A stretch of 64,000 nt of DNA. Origin: Serpula lacrymans var. lacrymans S7.9. Its lineage: Eukaryota; Basidiomycota; Agaricomycetes; Boletales; Serpulaceae. Position 1 is the stretch's first letter; every line of letters begins with the position of its first letter. The notes beneath the pieces were generated by a model. That model was not told the origin of the DNA. It worked only from the letters and a program-made list of their open reading frames with translations, and did no database searches. The DNA is taken from contig NW_006763300.1 in NCBI RefSeq assembly GCF_000218685.1, positions 1,209,447 through 1,273,446 of the forward strand, read 5' to 3'. Shown here one piece after another: positions 46,502 through 58,869 of the stretch. A program made the position numbers and the translations under genes.

Positions 46502-47298
46502 ATGGCTTCCAATCCCTCAAATGATCCTAATGGCCAGCCAAAAGCAGTCACATATCTGACCAGAATTGCGCATGGCTCAGCACCATTCATAACCACATTC
46601 CTTTTAATTCATTTATCTGCTCCAATGGTAGCGAACATTGGTGGATCAAGCCTTTCATCTCAAGTTATGGTTCGTAAAAGTCGTTGCTCTCGCGATGCAG
46701 TCAATTAATTACGTGTTTTTCTTTACAGCTTTTAGGTAGAGAGTACTACCAAACGTCATTCGGAGAGAAATATCTCGTTTTGGTGCCTCTCGGGATTCAC
46801 GTCGCGTCTGGCATAGCCAAGAGAATCCTTTCGCCCCCACAGCGAAAACCACGTAGCCTGCTCAGCATATTGAGTGTCACTGCTTATGCAGCACTCTCGG
46901 TCTTTGTCCCTATCCACTTCTTTACGCATCGTATATCTCCTTCGGATCCTGCAGCACCCATTTTGGCTGTTGGTCCAGCGGAGCTGGACTACGAATACGT
47001 TAAATTCGCCCTGCATACGTGGCCCTGGAGAAGCTGGGGTCTATATGCAGGCCTTGTTGGCTGTGTTTCCCTACATGCTGCGGAAGGCATGGGTGTTATA
47101 TTCAACACATGGTTCCGTGGTGGTAAGAAGAGCTGGTGTATACCCAAAACAAACACGCGTAGACTCGTTGCTGCGTGTGTAACATTGCCAGTCTTATCGG
47201 GCTTGTTTGTATTCTCTAGAGAACCTCTGATGACATTATCATCTTTCGCCGGTAGATTCGAGGCAGCTTTCACCCAGTCATGGATATATAGATTGTAA
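46502..47298 (+). CDS. Mcp1-like (DUF1691) membrane protein
   Basis: Two exons, 46502-46669 and 46729-47298, total 738 nt, or 245 residues. The sequence shows the repeated Mcp1/DUF1691 features: TRIAHGSAPFITTFLLIHLS, LLGREYYQTSFGEKYLVLVP, GIHVASGIAKRIL, then VKFALHTWPWRSWGLYAGLV and VSLHAAEGMGVIFNTW. Several transmembrane segments contain conserved histidines that suggest haem or metal ligation. Yeast Mcp1 is a mitochondrial outer-membrane protein that suppresses ERMES/Vps39 lipid-transport defects. A similar location and role are inferred. The gene lies 294 bp downstream of the HMG gene in the same direction. Confidence 0.88.
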
Positions 47299-47708
47299 TA
47301 TACTGTATCGTCATGGAGAGGGTGTTTATCTACAATAAAACATATTTGTTTGATCGGTCGACGATGAAATTCTTTTGGAGGGTCGACCATACCAATAGCA
47401 AGATACTAAATGCACAAGGTATGAGACGGTAGGAAGCAAACGATACGAACTACCGAATACGACGTGAAGTGAAGGCGTATAGATACAAAGTCCTTTCACG
47501 TGACTGAATCTCGTACTGTCTATCAGATTAGTCCAATTGAAGCACAGCTATGCTAGTATATTATATTACTCAGGGCACTAGGTACAATACCAATAGTCTT
47601 CACTATCCATACGATAGCAACTTGAAAGATAAGTACTGAAAGATACCAACACAAGACAAATTCGACAAGCAATATGAAATCACGCCGCTGATATCATTTC
47701 TCAACTTC
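47299..47708. other. convergent 3' intergenic region
   Basis: The Mcp1-like gene and the dioxygenase gene converge here. No feature is recognised in this 410-bp interval. Confidence 0.4.
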
Positions 47709-50700
47709 TCAAGTCAAGTCAATCACGTCTGTAGTAGAGATCGTGGCCTTTCTTCTTCTCCTTTTCCCTGTGACTGCTGGTGATGACGATGATGCGGTGG
47801 GAGCGGTGCCTGTGGATGCATGAGACGAAAGTGGTTGAGCCACTCCGGACGCCACAGCTGGTGCTGAGACAAAAGACAAAGGATCTCGATTTGGCGTATG
47901 TGCTGCAAAAGGGGCCGTTAGATTTGACATGGCCACACTGATGCTTGACGATGCTCCACTCGTGGCGAAAATGTTACCGAGTTCAAAACTTTGAGTTCCG
48001 TTGAGCGCTCTACCGATATCCACATAGCGAGAGCCCATGAGCTTCTGGATGGTTGCATTATTGCCAATGCTCGCCAAGAACGTCTTCGTGCTCGTTTGAC
48101 GCTCATGCCATCTTGTCATTGCTACAACATCTTTCGACTTGGTGACCTCTAAACCATGCGGACTCCCAGTACGGACGGTTTCGTATATTACTAAATCTCT
48201 GGCTGAGTTGAGGTACCTTCCTAGGTGTGTCCGTCGAGCTTGTCCAAGCCAAAATGTTTGTGATTGGGTTGAAGACATGACAAAGCTATCCAGTAGATTG
48301 CAGTCCTGACATCCACAACCAATCCTTCTAAGCTTCGGGGCCTTCGATATCTTTGGTTGTGCACCAAGGACATGGAATAAGTATGTCGCCACGATGAGCC
48401 GGAAAAACTCGTTGAATGTTGGCGAACAGATGTCGATGCCTGAGGTTCTGAGAAGGTTTCGCACCGCAGGGACCAGGGGCTCGAGTATGGTCTTGCATTT
48501 CGCGTCTATGGAGTCTTTGGGTTCGTTGATCACCAACACAAGTAGCCGTACGCAGGCACCGGCATGGCCTATGGAAATACATAGGTCTATTAAGTTGACA
48601 ATACGAGCCACCTTGCCGCGATTCGAGGAGTAAATATCGGATCTATCAAGAGAATAATATGGGTAAGGCGGTTGAGCAACGACAGCGTCCCATTGTAGCA
48701 TGACTATGTCAATGCACTGGGAAAATGCTTTCATGAAGATATCTCTATTTGTTTTTGGTGTATCTGCTTGTGAGGAGATTTGGCCGTGGGCAACCGGTGG
48801 AGGTTCCGGAGCGCCTATACAAAGTACATTTGCCTTGCTATGCAGAGATCGTATAAGCAACATCCAGAAGCCAAATGTCGATGTGAATTTTGCAAGCTGC
48901 GGCAGAATTCTAAGGGAGAACTTCAACATTTCAAAGAGTGCTCGGAGGTAACGTCTTTACTCACACTTCAGCGAATAACTTAATCCCTCTCTGAAGAACG
49001 GCTGCCATGAGGATGGGAACGTCAGATACCGCAGGTAATTTCAGACTATGAAGAGCGTGCAACATCTGTTCATTGCACCAAATATCGACCACTTGTCGTT
49101 CTGGGTCAGACGGTCCAGGACGTAGAGATTCTATGAATTCAGTTCTGTTCTTCAGAGTTGAGCATTCTGCAGCAATCTGGGTCATGCTTGAAATGAGTTT
49201 ATGATACGTCAGTCCTGCAAGTTACGATTAGTAAGTGGCATGACCCTCACATCACTTTGACATTCTCAAACCCAAATTTCTTCAACCCTGCAACCAACTT
49301 TTCATTGTCTATGACCCCAGCCTTTTTATCCCCTCCACATTTAGCCAGGATCGACTTCCACAATGCAATATCTCCCCAACGTGTAGCGATATCTACCGTG
49401 AACCGGGCGAGGCCATTGTTATGGGGTGTGATACGATCCATAAGATAATCGACTAGCTTTCGGTGTGAAGCCGCGGGTTCATGGACACCTGCGAGCTTCT
49501 GAAGAGCATAAGGATATCCTCGCGCTTTGAGGATTATAGACTCCTCATCTTCTCTGCGAAAAAGCAGCAAAACCGTGCGGCGATACCCTGCAAGCAAAAA
49601 ATAAGCAACAAATCGTTTAGAGCACTATACGCACCAACAATGCTCGACGGTCCCTCCATACTACAGCTCGTAAAGTCAGCGACACAGCGCATATTGCAAA
49701 ATGAGCTTCTCACATTCCCCATATATCCTTCGTATTCCTTATCGTCCGGCTCCACATCCTCAAAAGGGTCACATGGGATCAGGTCTTCCATTTCAATCGA
49801 CAAATCACCGCTGCGGAGATAGCGTTGACCATATAGATCGACCACATTGCTTAATGATAAACTCGACTCCGTTTCCTCGAGCATGGAGGGAGTACCGCCA
49901 TCAGATTCAGAATCCCCATAATAATCGTAAGCACAGCGCCTTCTTTTCATCCATCCATGATTTCCATAGCCACAATCATCAGCCACACCAGTGACGTTGT
50001 ATTTAAATTGTGCTCACTATATTGATGAGCGAGAAGATAAGCAACCAAGAGCCTTTTCCCGACATAAGCGTTTTTCCGCCATTTACGGAATATTCGACGG
50101 ATTTTCCAAGTAGCGCTCTCCATATCTGGAATAGAGGGAGCTAACCCCGTAGAGGTGTGTATCAAGTTGTATGACAATGCTAGACGGTATCCCGACGCTA
50201 CTGGCTTGACCTCATGCATGACATCTGTATACCATGCAAGCAGGGAAGTGGTGAATGCAGAGCTAGACGCCAAGTCGAAGATTTGTTTTGAGGCCCCGTG
50301 CGAGACATGAACCTGCCCTCCACTGTATAAAGAAGGTAGGACAATGATTATAGTAGCAAACATGCCGTTGGCTTTCTCGGTGCTGGAACACTTTAGTTTA
50401 ACATCGCCAACCAGAAAGCAAACTCACTCTCGGTGAGGCAAAAAACTAAAATAAATAATCAATGCGAGACGTTGTAATCATATCGTTGGTACTTACTGTG
50501 ATCCAGTTTCATACAGTAACATCTTATACAGTTCACATCTTGGAATAGCCGTGTACGGTGCGACACCCAAGGTCGTCCACACCTGCCCCACCACGATACT
50601 GTCCACATATTGCTGCCAAGCCGGATTTAAGAACTTGACTCGCCCTGGTTCGATCTCCCAAGTATCTCTCACTTGTTTGTCCACTATCGTTCGCTCACCG

Positions 50701-51747
50701 TGACCAAAGGGTGCCTGTGCAGATGCACGTTTGATAGATTGTGCATCACGTTCGCTTAGTGGTAGTCCTATGAGTCCAAGACCATCGACACAAAGGCCTG
50801 GATTAGGAGCGTGTGGTAGAGGGCTCGAAAAGGCGTATTGCCCTTTGAATTTGAAGTCACCGCCAAACGCTTCTTCAAGGTCATCCTACACATACGATAA
50901 ATGATGCATGCCAAATTTCTTGCCATATACTTTACCTGTACATTTTCGCCACCTGAAATATCAGACAGCATATCACTGTCGTGATCGCCGTCGTGATTGC
51001 CATCGTCACCATTTTCAACATCGACATCTACCTTCATAATCACATCCTCTGTACACAGGATGGATTGGCTGTTGTTGCCGTTTGAACTCGAAGATTTCAA
51101 TATGACAAAGCAAACGACACTGACCCATTTAGAGACCCATTTGCATTACTGATCCCAGTTTCGTTCCGCGACTCCTCCAAGGGTGGACCGTAAACCACAA
51201 TAGATTTGCCACCAACCTGACTGTGCATATCCGGAGGTCTTTGGGGCAAACTACGAGATACGATTGTTTTGTCAGGGCCTGTCGACCCTATGCTGTGTCC
51301 ATCGCGTACTTCCATTGACCCATTTTCTGAGGGTCGAGAGGACGCTCCCTCTCCCAACGACTCACTATGAGCTGGCAGTTTGGTCACATTTTCAGAACGT
51401 GGTGTCGAATATTCCAGGCCAACTGGACAACTGTCCCCAGAAAGCGCCGTCGCTGAAGACGCAATCGGTGATTTGATAGAGTAGGTTAGTACCGCATTTG
51501 AAGTTTCCACCTTAATGCAAGTATTAGGCAACTTCTCCGAGTGCGTTTGCGCTGTTGGTAATACTTTTCCGCAATCGTCATCTGACGTTGGCTGCAATAA
51601 TAAAAGTTGCGCTTCAGCTGCTTCGCGTTTAACACGGCTGTTGATGTCTGCGACCGCGACGGTCGTAGGCTGAGACTGTCCCTGGACCAAGCTATTTCTG
51701 TCTGACATGAGAATGTTACTGTCAGTTTTAGCAATGTGATTAGACAT
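47709..51747 (-). CDS. long 2OG-Fe(II) dioxygenase (prolyl-4-hydroxylase-like) with C-terminal SIM
   Basis: This multi-exon gene encodes a large fungal protein with a 2-oxoglutarate/Fe(II) oxygenase domain. The N-terminus (MSNHIAKTDSN...) is Ser-rich, followed by an acidic segment. The oxygenase core starts with DDLEEAFGGDFKFKGQYAFS. Iron and cosubstrate ligands are visible: LPHRDTEKANGMFATIIIVL gives the HxD pair, SGGQVHVSH the core strand, and VMHEVKPVASGYRLALSYN the distal His and the Arg. A conserved downstream block, FEDVEPDDKEYEGYMGN followed by YRRTVLLLF, is typical of the long family form. A helical C-terminal half follows, with a basic patch KRRRRK and the last residues DVIDLT. DVIDLT matches the classical SUMO-interaction motif. 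About seven introns are needed. Substrate unknown; a nuclear role is inferred from the tail. Confidence 0.85.
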
Positions 51748-53167
51748 TCCCCAGTCTATTCGACTTCCCAGAATTAACTAAATTTTATGTGCGACACTTT
51801 AGCAAATGGGTACAACGCGTTCGAACGCAAAGGACCTTGAGCGGAGGTCGAGGTCGCGGTGGTGAGACACGTCGCACTCGCTGCTGTTGAAAGCATCAGC
51901 GTCGGAGTTTGCTGGCAGAATTTGACGCGTCTGTGGCGCAGCCACTTGGGGCCAACTGAAAACTGCGATCAGGTCTCTAGTAACTTACTTAGATTCTCTA
52001 TCTCTCGTCCAGGCCATCTCGAATCCGGTACCCTAACGCTGTCTTATGGGCACGATTATCACTTACAGTGGTCATCATATTCGTATGTTTTCTTGTCGTC
52101 CCCCATAAATGACTCCAGGAACAACCAAGAATTTTGCGGCCTCGAAGAGCCGTCTCACCTCAAATAATCGTACCTCCATCATCCCTGTGGAGGTGGCACT
52201 AAATCATTCTAATTCTAATCTCCATTGCGTCTCTTAAAATATAACTCTGGAACGATCTTTGCAAGCAGCCTGAGGCTAAGGTCTTTTGCAGCCACCAGCG
52301 GACGGAACTCTTACTAGCGCCTCCATCAGAGCGCCGTAGTACTCGGACACAATTCTAGTAGCCCTATGGTTTCGAGGGTGTGCTTCTACTACTCCTAAGC
52401 CCAAGGACGAGACGTATGACTCGACCGAGTTTCATCTACCTCCCTTGCTTCTTCACTCTACCCCAGATGTCCGCACTGAACCCTGCGGCCTATGTCAGCT
52501 GCAAAACTGCACTGCTTCTATGGCCTTTTCTTTGATTTCAAATGACTTGGCCATCCCCTCCAGATCCCGGTCACGCGCAGTCGGCATTTCAGACATCCCT
52601 CTGCGCCCCTATCGAATCTGTGCTTATGACTCAACAATGTGGTACCTAACCATATGCTAGTTATTTGACTCGCACAGCACTTTCATCCAAAGACACTCGT
52701 TCTTCGCAGTAGTGCTCCTACTATTATGAGAAACCTCGCAAGGTTACTCACATATACACCTTGCCGTCCGAGTTTTATAATGATGATTTCCTCACATTTA
52801 TATCCTATTGACGCAAATGATTCCCAGTTTTGCTATTAGTGATCCTCGCAGCACGGTACGCCCATCTTTATATTGAGTTCACGTAAACGCGGGGAATACA
52901 GCTCACTTTGCTTAGACCCATCATGGGCGTCTCATCCTTCTCTATTCAGGTACCTAAAACGCGGATTTGTCCCACCATATTCACTCACGGACAACCTGTC
53001 ATTCAGCGTTAACTCATACCAAATTCCAATATCCTCGAACGCCGAAACGCAGTACTCCATTCCTTCCGTCACTGCCTCTTCGCAAAGTCAGGCTAGGGGA
53101 GCCCTGCTTGAGAAATGCCGAATTCGAACTGGGTCCAACCTCGTATCTGTACGCCCTCTCAGAAAGC
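51748..53167. other. intergenic region, about 1.4 kb
   Basis: Frames are short and unrecognised on both strands. The left part should hold the dioxygenase promoter and the right part the upstream region of the first cerato-platanin gene. Confidence 0.4.
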
Positions 53168-53174
53168 TATAAAA
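53168..53174 (+). promoter_or_regulatory. TATA box of cerato-platanin gene 1
   Basis: The sequence tataaaa lies 92 bp upstream of the ATG, followed by a C-rich leader. Confidence 0.7.
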
Positions 53175-53259
53175 CCCCTCTGCAACATACCATTCTACAT
53201 CCGCACAACTACTCTACCTTCTCTCATTCAGAACATCCAACGACCTCGTCACCTTCACA

Positions 53260-53691
53260 ATGAAGTTCACCTCTGCCATCGCTCTGCTCGCTGCCTTTGC
53301 CTCCCCCGCTCTGGCGACGTTAGTCAACGTCACTTACGACCAGACCTACGACAACCCGTCGACCTCCCTCGCTAGTACCGCTTGCTCCAACGGTGTCAAC
53401 GGCCTCGAGACCAAAGGGTACACCACCCTTGGCTCTCTCCCCTCCTTCCCCTACATCGGCGGCATTCCAGGGCTCACCTGGAACTCGACTCTTTGCGGCA
53501 CTTGCTGGAAGTTGGCATACGACCCCGCGAACGGTACTGCTGCCAGCATCAACATCTTGGCTGTTGACGCAGCTTTCACCTATAACATTGCGTTGGAGGC
53601 TATGAACAATCTGACCAGCGGACAAGCCGTTGCGTTGGGCAAGGTTCAGGCGACTGCAACTCAGGTTGATGCCTCCGTGTGTGGATTGTGA
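53260..53691 (+). CDS. cerato-platanin family protein, copy 1
   Basis: This intronless gene encodes 143 residues: a signal peptide (MKFTSAIALLAAFASPALA) and one cerato-platanin domain. Cerato-platanins are small secreted fungal proteins with a double-psi beta-barrel fold; they bind chitin oligomers and can elicit plant defence. Family features are VNVTYDQTYDN, ACSNGVNGLETKGYTTLGSL, FPYIGGIPGLTW, CGTCWKL and a C-terminal TQVDASVCGL. The four cysteines that form two disulfides are present. It is the first and leftmost of five copies. It departs from copies 2 and 4 in the VDAAFTYNIALEAMNNL stretch. Confidence 0.95.
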   Translation: MKFTSAIALLAAFASPALATLVNVTYDQTYDNPSTSLASTACSNGVNGLETKGYTTLGSLPSFPYIGGIPGLTWNSTLCGTCWKLAYDPANGTAASINILAVDAAFTYNIALEAMNNLTSGQAVALGKVQATATQVDASVCGL

Positions 53692-55555
53692 TGAGAAAGG
53701 TGTGTCGAGTTTATATGGAAATAGAGTGTTTGCTGAGTTTTTTTCTCAAGATACATCCGTGGTTGATCTTTAGGTGTTTGGCTGGCAACAGTCTAAGGGT
53801 GGCATTTTACCTTGCACATCTCTCGTGTATTCGTTTGTGGTTGTGGATAGGTTCACGGACAGTTCCTTCTCAGAGCTACCAATTTGTAGATGAAGGTGTA
53901 ATATCTTTTCTTTCGCCTTGTACACTTAGCTGTTTCGCTTTCTGTTTTTGACTTTATTTCAATTGTTGGGTTTTAATGTGATTCAATCCTTTCTAGTGAA
54001 AGCCGCGAGCTCCAAACTTGCAAAAGTAGGAAAACAGATTTGAAGAGTAAGGATCTTGAGATGTTTCAAAGAAACTAACAATTGCGGCTCTAGTTTATTA
54101 TACAATATCCCCCAGTCTAGAACAGAGGTGTACACCACACATCAATGAATAGACATGTACTTCCTGTACTCCAGGATGACAACTCCCGAATGTACGTGCT
54201 CGTAGTAAACAGAGCCAGAGATGTATTCTGCATCGAACATTTCTTGATCTTGTGAAACCCAAGCGTCGGTCGGGTGTGTAATCTCATGAAACTCTTCCAA
54301 GCTGACAGCTCCTAGTCGCATTCCAGCCATGGCATAGTACCAGAGAAGCCGTATAACCCAGTGCCTCTTCGCTGCCATGGAGCTATCCGGAAGATGACAA
54401 AACATCAACTAGAACTTGAATGCTCTTGCAAATGAGCGCTGCAGCGGGCTTTGATTCCTATAACACAAGAGTCCTTAATTATGATGAACATCCATAATCG
54501 TGGACGCTTGCATAGGGACATACCTGTCCGCATGCGTGTTGAAACAATCGGGCGAGATGGTTCGTTGAGAGCTGCTTTGTGACGATGCTGCAGACGGTGA
54601 AATAGACAAGGCGCTTCTCGTCGCAAGCTATCGTACATCTTTAAAAGTTTCTTTCCGCCAAATTTATCACAGCACGCGAACTCTATCTCGTTACTGAACC
54701 ATTTCAGTCCATCCAATGCGTAGAGACCTCGTTATCTACTATACCTGAAAAGGCGAGAAGCATTTATAGTTGATCACCCCGCAAATATAACACTACAACA
54801 TCATACTCCTTCTCATGACTCCACCCCAATATGGCTTTGTTTAGACGTTAGCTATGTCAACGAGATGAAGTACAGTTGCGGATGAGCCGACAGAATATCG
54901 AGGACGTTGACTAGGGACTTGTTCTCGATTGATCCAGTAATATGTGTTCGTTCTCAAATTGTGGAGACTGGATGGCGCACTAAAGGTAAGCCAACGGCGA
55001 GTGTAAACTTGGAACTTAAAACTTGGAACGGGAACACGATACCTGTACCATTCTAGCATTCTAACGTCCGATGTGCTGAATATCAAGAACAAGACGTACC
55101 GTGAATGAAAATTGGGCTGCATGTGCAAAACGCAAGTACAGCTCATCCGGCGTACGGGAAACTCATACAGTTACAGTCATGCCAAGAAAAACCCTCCATG
55201 TGCTTGGTTGATTCCAAGTTATGCATAAAGTCGGATGATATCGGTGTGATTCTTCCGCGGTGCACAAACATAGCTCGCGTTAGTGTGTTGTACGTCAGTA
55301 AGTCGTCGCCGAGCCAAGGGCGCGAAGGGCGATGTCAACGGAGGTGGGAGGCAATGCCTGGAAGGCCATATCAACCCGCCTGCTCCTCCCTAAGGAGATG
55401 CCTACGTTCAATTTCCGCAAGCACAATCCACTGCATGGCAAACCCTACGGTTAATTACCGTTATGTTCGTGGCCTCCAGTATTACGGGAAATCGTGGCTC
55501 TGCTTATCGTCGTCAAAGTTTAAGACCATCTAGAGTGCTCGAGGGTAATGTATGA
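53692..55555. other. spacer with weak minus-strand coding signal
   Basis: Minus-strand frames at 54716-54405 (DGLKWFSNEIEFACCDKFGG..., with a plausible 65-nt intron at about 54524-54460) and 54408-54142 (AAKRHWVIRLLWYYAMAGMR...) look protein-like. They do not join into one clean model. A further frame at 55146-54841 is similar in character. A decayed or species-specific small gene is possible. Confidence 0.3.
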
Positions 55556-56304
55556 TTAGTTCGATGAAGTTCTATCATGATTTCGTGACTCATATCAAAG
55601 AGACGATATGGCATGGTCATCGGTGGCCGGTGTGGATGATTGATATGCAGAAGATCTGTCATGATATCTGCGTCAACCCACGATACCAGTGATTCGGGAT
55701 ATCGCCTTGAAGCCTGAAGCTAGGAGGATCGCCAGAATGCGGTATGGCAAGGATGGGGTCTCTGATAACATGGTTGTCGACAGACATAAGATTTTGGGGC
55801 AGTGACTGCACAGGAAGAACATTAGAAAAGACCTAATCGAGCGAATGTCGTAAAGTATGTCTTTCGTGGGTTTTTGTTGAATGTGCGAACTTTATCTCTA
55901 CCAAAGTGTTCATATCAGGTCTCACAAAGATGCACCATCCACGCGCCACCACCTTCTTCCTCTGAACTCGTGCCCAATTTACATTCTTCTTCTTTGACCT
56001 CAAACAGAAATTCTACGACATGCGATGGGCGGTTATCAGTCCCCAGATCTCGTTAGCTCTTTTTGAATGTCGTAGCCGAGGCGTCTGGCACGGCAAGATG
56101 AACCCGTAGGTGGTCCGCTGATCATTGCCTTGACTGACATCGACGCGGCGAAGAGACGTACTTACCACGGTTACTGTGACCGGTGTGCGAGGGAACGGCA
56201 GTACAGGAAATCTCGAACCACATGGCAGGAAAGCCTAGGAGATGCAGATTGAGAAGACTCGGGTTTGGTGGGTGGGTATCCTTCTCCGTCTCAGTCCGGA
56301 TGTC

Positions 56305-56310
56305 TATAAA
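56305..56310 (+). promoter_or_regulatory. TATA box of cerato-platanin gene 2
   Basis: The sequence tataaa lies 119 bp upstream of the ATG and sits in tataaaacctgacctctccc, which is conserved before copy 4. Confidence 0.7.
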
Positions 56311-56423
56311 ACCTGACCTCTCCCCTTTCTAGCATCTGCATCCGTTCCATCTTCTTTTGTATCTCAACGTCTCTTACGCCTTTCCAATCAAAACCTCCCG
56401 TGTTCTACCCAACCACATTCATC

Positions 56424-56861
56424 ATGATGTTCACGTCTGTTATCGCCACCCTCGTCGCATTTGCCATCCCCGCACTTGCTCAGACCACAGTCAGCGTCTC
56501 GTACGACACTTCCTACGACAATGGTGCTGCATCTCTCAGCACTGTAGCATGCTCTGACGGTGTCTACGGCCTCGAAACCGAAGGCTACACCACCTTCTCA
56601 TCGCTCCCTGACTTCCCCTACATTGGTGGTGCACCTGCTATCACAGGCTGGGACTCCCCGTCTTGTGGTACTTGCTGGGAGTTAAACTACTCGGCTGGCA
56701 GCATCAATGAGACTATCTACGTGACTGCAATGGACGTCGGACAGGATGGGTTCAATCTTTCTTTGGAGGCGATGAACGCTTTGACCAACAATCTCGCGCA
56801 ACAATTGGGTAGAATCAGTGCTACCGCAACTCTAGTCTCCAACTCCAGCTGTGGCTTCTAA
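56424..56861 (+). CDS. cerato-platanin family protein, copy 2
   Basis: This intronless gene encodes 145 residues from the first of two adjacent ATGs (56424 and 56427). A signal peptide ends ALAQ. The domain shows VSVSYDTSYDNGAASLSTVA, CSDGVYGLETEGYTTFSSL, FPYIGGAPAITGWD, CGTCWELNY and an ending SNSSCGF, with four cysteines. It is about 90 percent identical to copy 4 by eye (15 differences over 145 residues), the result of a recent segmental duplication. Potential N-glycosylation sites are at NET, NLS and NSS. Secreted wall-associated or plant-facing role inferred from the family. Confidence 0.95.
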   Translation: MMFTSVIATLVAFAIPALAQTTVSVSYDTSYDNGAASLSTVACSDGVYGLETEGYTTFSSLPDFPYIGGAPAITGWDSPSCGTCWELNYSAGSINETIYVTAMDVGQDGFNLSLEAMNALTNNLAQQLGRISATATLVSNSSCGF

Positions 56862-57620
56862 TCGGAGATGTGAAATAACGCGAGTAAGTTCGATCATTCG
56901 CCGAGGTTTTGCAGTTTCTGACATCTGATTCGCAGTCCATGAGCTTTCATGGTAATGAGATTGCAAAAAATGATGGACGTTTTATTCATGGACACTCTAC
57001 GCATTGATGGACTATTTTGCAACGCAATGATTTCTTTTTGTTGGTTCTTGGACTCTTCTTTTGTGGTGACATGTTTTCTGTACAGTACCGTAATTTCATT
57101 CATGGGACGCTCGTAGTTGATTTTAGTGCACGCTTCTTTTTGGTATCGGTCGTAGAACTATGATTTGTTCGCAATACACGATGGCTCATGATCTATAGTG
57201 GCGCTTCTTGGTGTCTGTCTGCTAAAACGCTAGTGTTGCGTCCATTCCATGATGCGTGATCAGTCTGAGAACATGTCGCAGATCTTCTGTAGACGCTAGT
57301 CTCGGACGATATATTCGACGACGAGGTAGCGTTCTTCAAGGCACAAGACCATCCTAACTTGAACTGTAATTTAGAGAAACGGCATATTTAAGCCGCCTGA
57401 TCCGTCTGTCTGAATCGACTTCAGGTTTGTGACCAAATCATCCGTCATTCCTCTTTTGTGAGACTTTGGGAGCTGCAAGGAATGAGAATAAAATTGGAGA
57501 GTCTTGGATGTCGCCCGTATACTCGCCAGTATTCAGTGATCGAATGAACGTTTAGACTCAGCGAGCCAGGATCGAAACCTTCATCTGGGGTTAGGTTTTA
57601 TATTCTAATACAGTTCATCC

Positions 57621-58048
57621 GTATCTTCTCTCCTTCCCCTACAATTCACACTTTGTCCATTTCCACGTTAACTTGAACACGAGGGCCATACTTATCATTT
57701 CTCATTTCAAATGAAACACGCTCGTTCCTATCATAGCATCAATACCCACTGACAGAAAAGCCAGCACAGGTGCCCGGAAAGCCGGGTGATTTTGCCCTTT
57801 TGCATGCCACGCTCGAACCGCCTGACCTCGCGGGACGAGGTGCGCTATGTCCAAACGGAAGAATTTGGACGACATGAGTTAGGCTTGGTCAGGATCTTGA
57901 CTCGAGAGCGTCTGTCATGTCACGGTGGCCCCTTTCCGAGTGCGAGAAAATAACTCTGCACACGCCCGCTCTAGCTCGAATGGCTTCTTCTGCCCTGTTC
58001 TCGAAACCCCCGCGGGGTCAGAATCCCTGCAAGGTACACTCGACGATC
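57621..58048. other. spacer before cerato-platanin copy 3
   Basis: This interval has no counterpart after copy 4 and forms the left part of the segment missing from the second duplicate. No coding signal is seen. Confidence 0.5.
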
Positions 58049-58055
58049 TATAAAA
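58049..58055 (+). promoter_or_regulatory. TATA box of cerato-platanin gene 3
   Basis: The sequence tataaaa lies 102 bp upstream of the ATG. Confidence 0.7.
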
Positions 58056-58150
58056 GAGCTACGAATGGCTCACTATGATTCTTCAGATCCTTAGCTGCTT
58101 TCACCATCTCCACACCGAATCACTTTCCAATAAGGACTCTTACCTCGATC

Positions 58151-58585
58151 ATGAAGTTCACATCCGTACTCACCTCCCTTGCCCTCCTCGCCCTCCCTTC
58201 TCTCTCCTCCGCTTACTACCTTACCTACGACGAGACCTACGACAACGCCGCGCTCTCCCTCGACTACGTCGCCTGCTCTGATGGGGTCAACGGCCTCATC
58301 AGCAAGGGCTACACAACCCTCGGAAGCCTCCCCACCTTCCCCAACGTCGGCGGCGTCTTCGCCGTCACAGGCTGGGACTCTACAGCTTGTGGGTCATGCT
58401 GGGACGTGACGTACACCTCGCCGACTGGGACCACGAATCTGTTGGTCACCGCTGTGGATACTGGCGCAGATGGCTTCAATTTGTCGCTGGAGGCTATGAA
58501 TACGCTGACGAATGGAGAGGCTGTTTTCTTGGGGAATGTGACGGTGACGGCGACGGAGGTGGCGCCGTCGCAGTGTGGATTGTAG
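58151..58585 (+). CDS. cerato-platanin family protein, copy 3
   Basis: This intronless gene encodes 144 residues. A signal peptide (MKFTSVLTSLALLALPSLSS) precedes the domain: YYLTYDETYDNAALSLDYVA, CSDGVNGLISKGYTTLGSL, FPNVGGVFAVTGWDS, CGSCWDV (Ser replaces Thr in the usual CGTC), DTGADGFNLSLEAMNTL and an ending PSQCGL. Four cysteines are kept. The coding sequence is strongly GC-rich with C-ending codons in the first half, like copy 1 and unlike the surrounding spacer. It is the copy missing from the second duplicated segment. Confidence 0.95.
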   Translation: MKFTSVLTSLALLALPSLSSAYYLTYDETYDNAALSLDYVACSDGVNGLISKGYTTLGSLPTFPNVGGVFAVTGWDSTACGSCWDVTYTSPTGTTNLLVTAVDTGADGFNLSLEAMNTLTNGEAVFLGNVTVTATEVAPSQCGL

Positions 58586-58869
58586 GGACGATTGGGAAGG
58601 GTAGGATGATGGTTGATGGAACTTGAATGGTGGCGCTGTGGACAAGAATCAGATGTGGAGGAACCGGGTTTTCTGACAATCTTTGGGGGTCTTTGTGATG
58701 TTTTTCTTCGGACTTTTTCTGGTCACAAGGGGTCAAATTGTAAAGCATGTTAGTGTAAAGGGTGAGATATGGACTGTACTTGGGACTTTTTGTACTACAC
58801 ACGGACTGACAAGTTGTAGCTTCGTATACTCTTCGTATTCACTTGCCATCATGATATCTCACCTCATTT
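58586..58869. other. 3' flank of copy 3
   Basis: Noncoding sequence absent from the second duplicate. Nothing is recognised. Confidence 0.4.

Larger units (their letters stand above)
55556..57620. repeat. duplicated segment A, copy 1
   Basis: The sequence is closely similar to 60750-62335 in the same orientation, including promoter, cerato-platanin copy 2 and about 750 bp of 3' flank. Shared anchors are gatgatatggca-like sequence, gatattgatatgcagaag-like sequence, tataaaacctgacctctccc and the final tttagactcagcgagcc. Copy 1 is longer than its partner in the upstream part, around 55700-56290. Confidence 0.85.
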
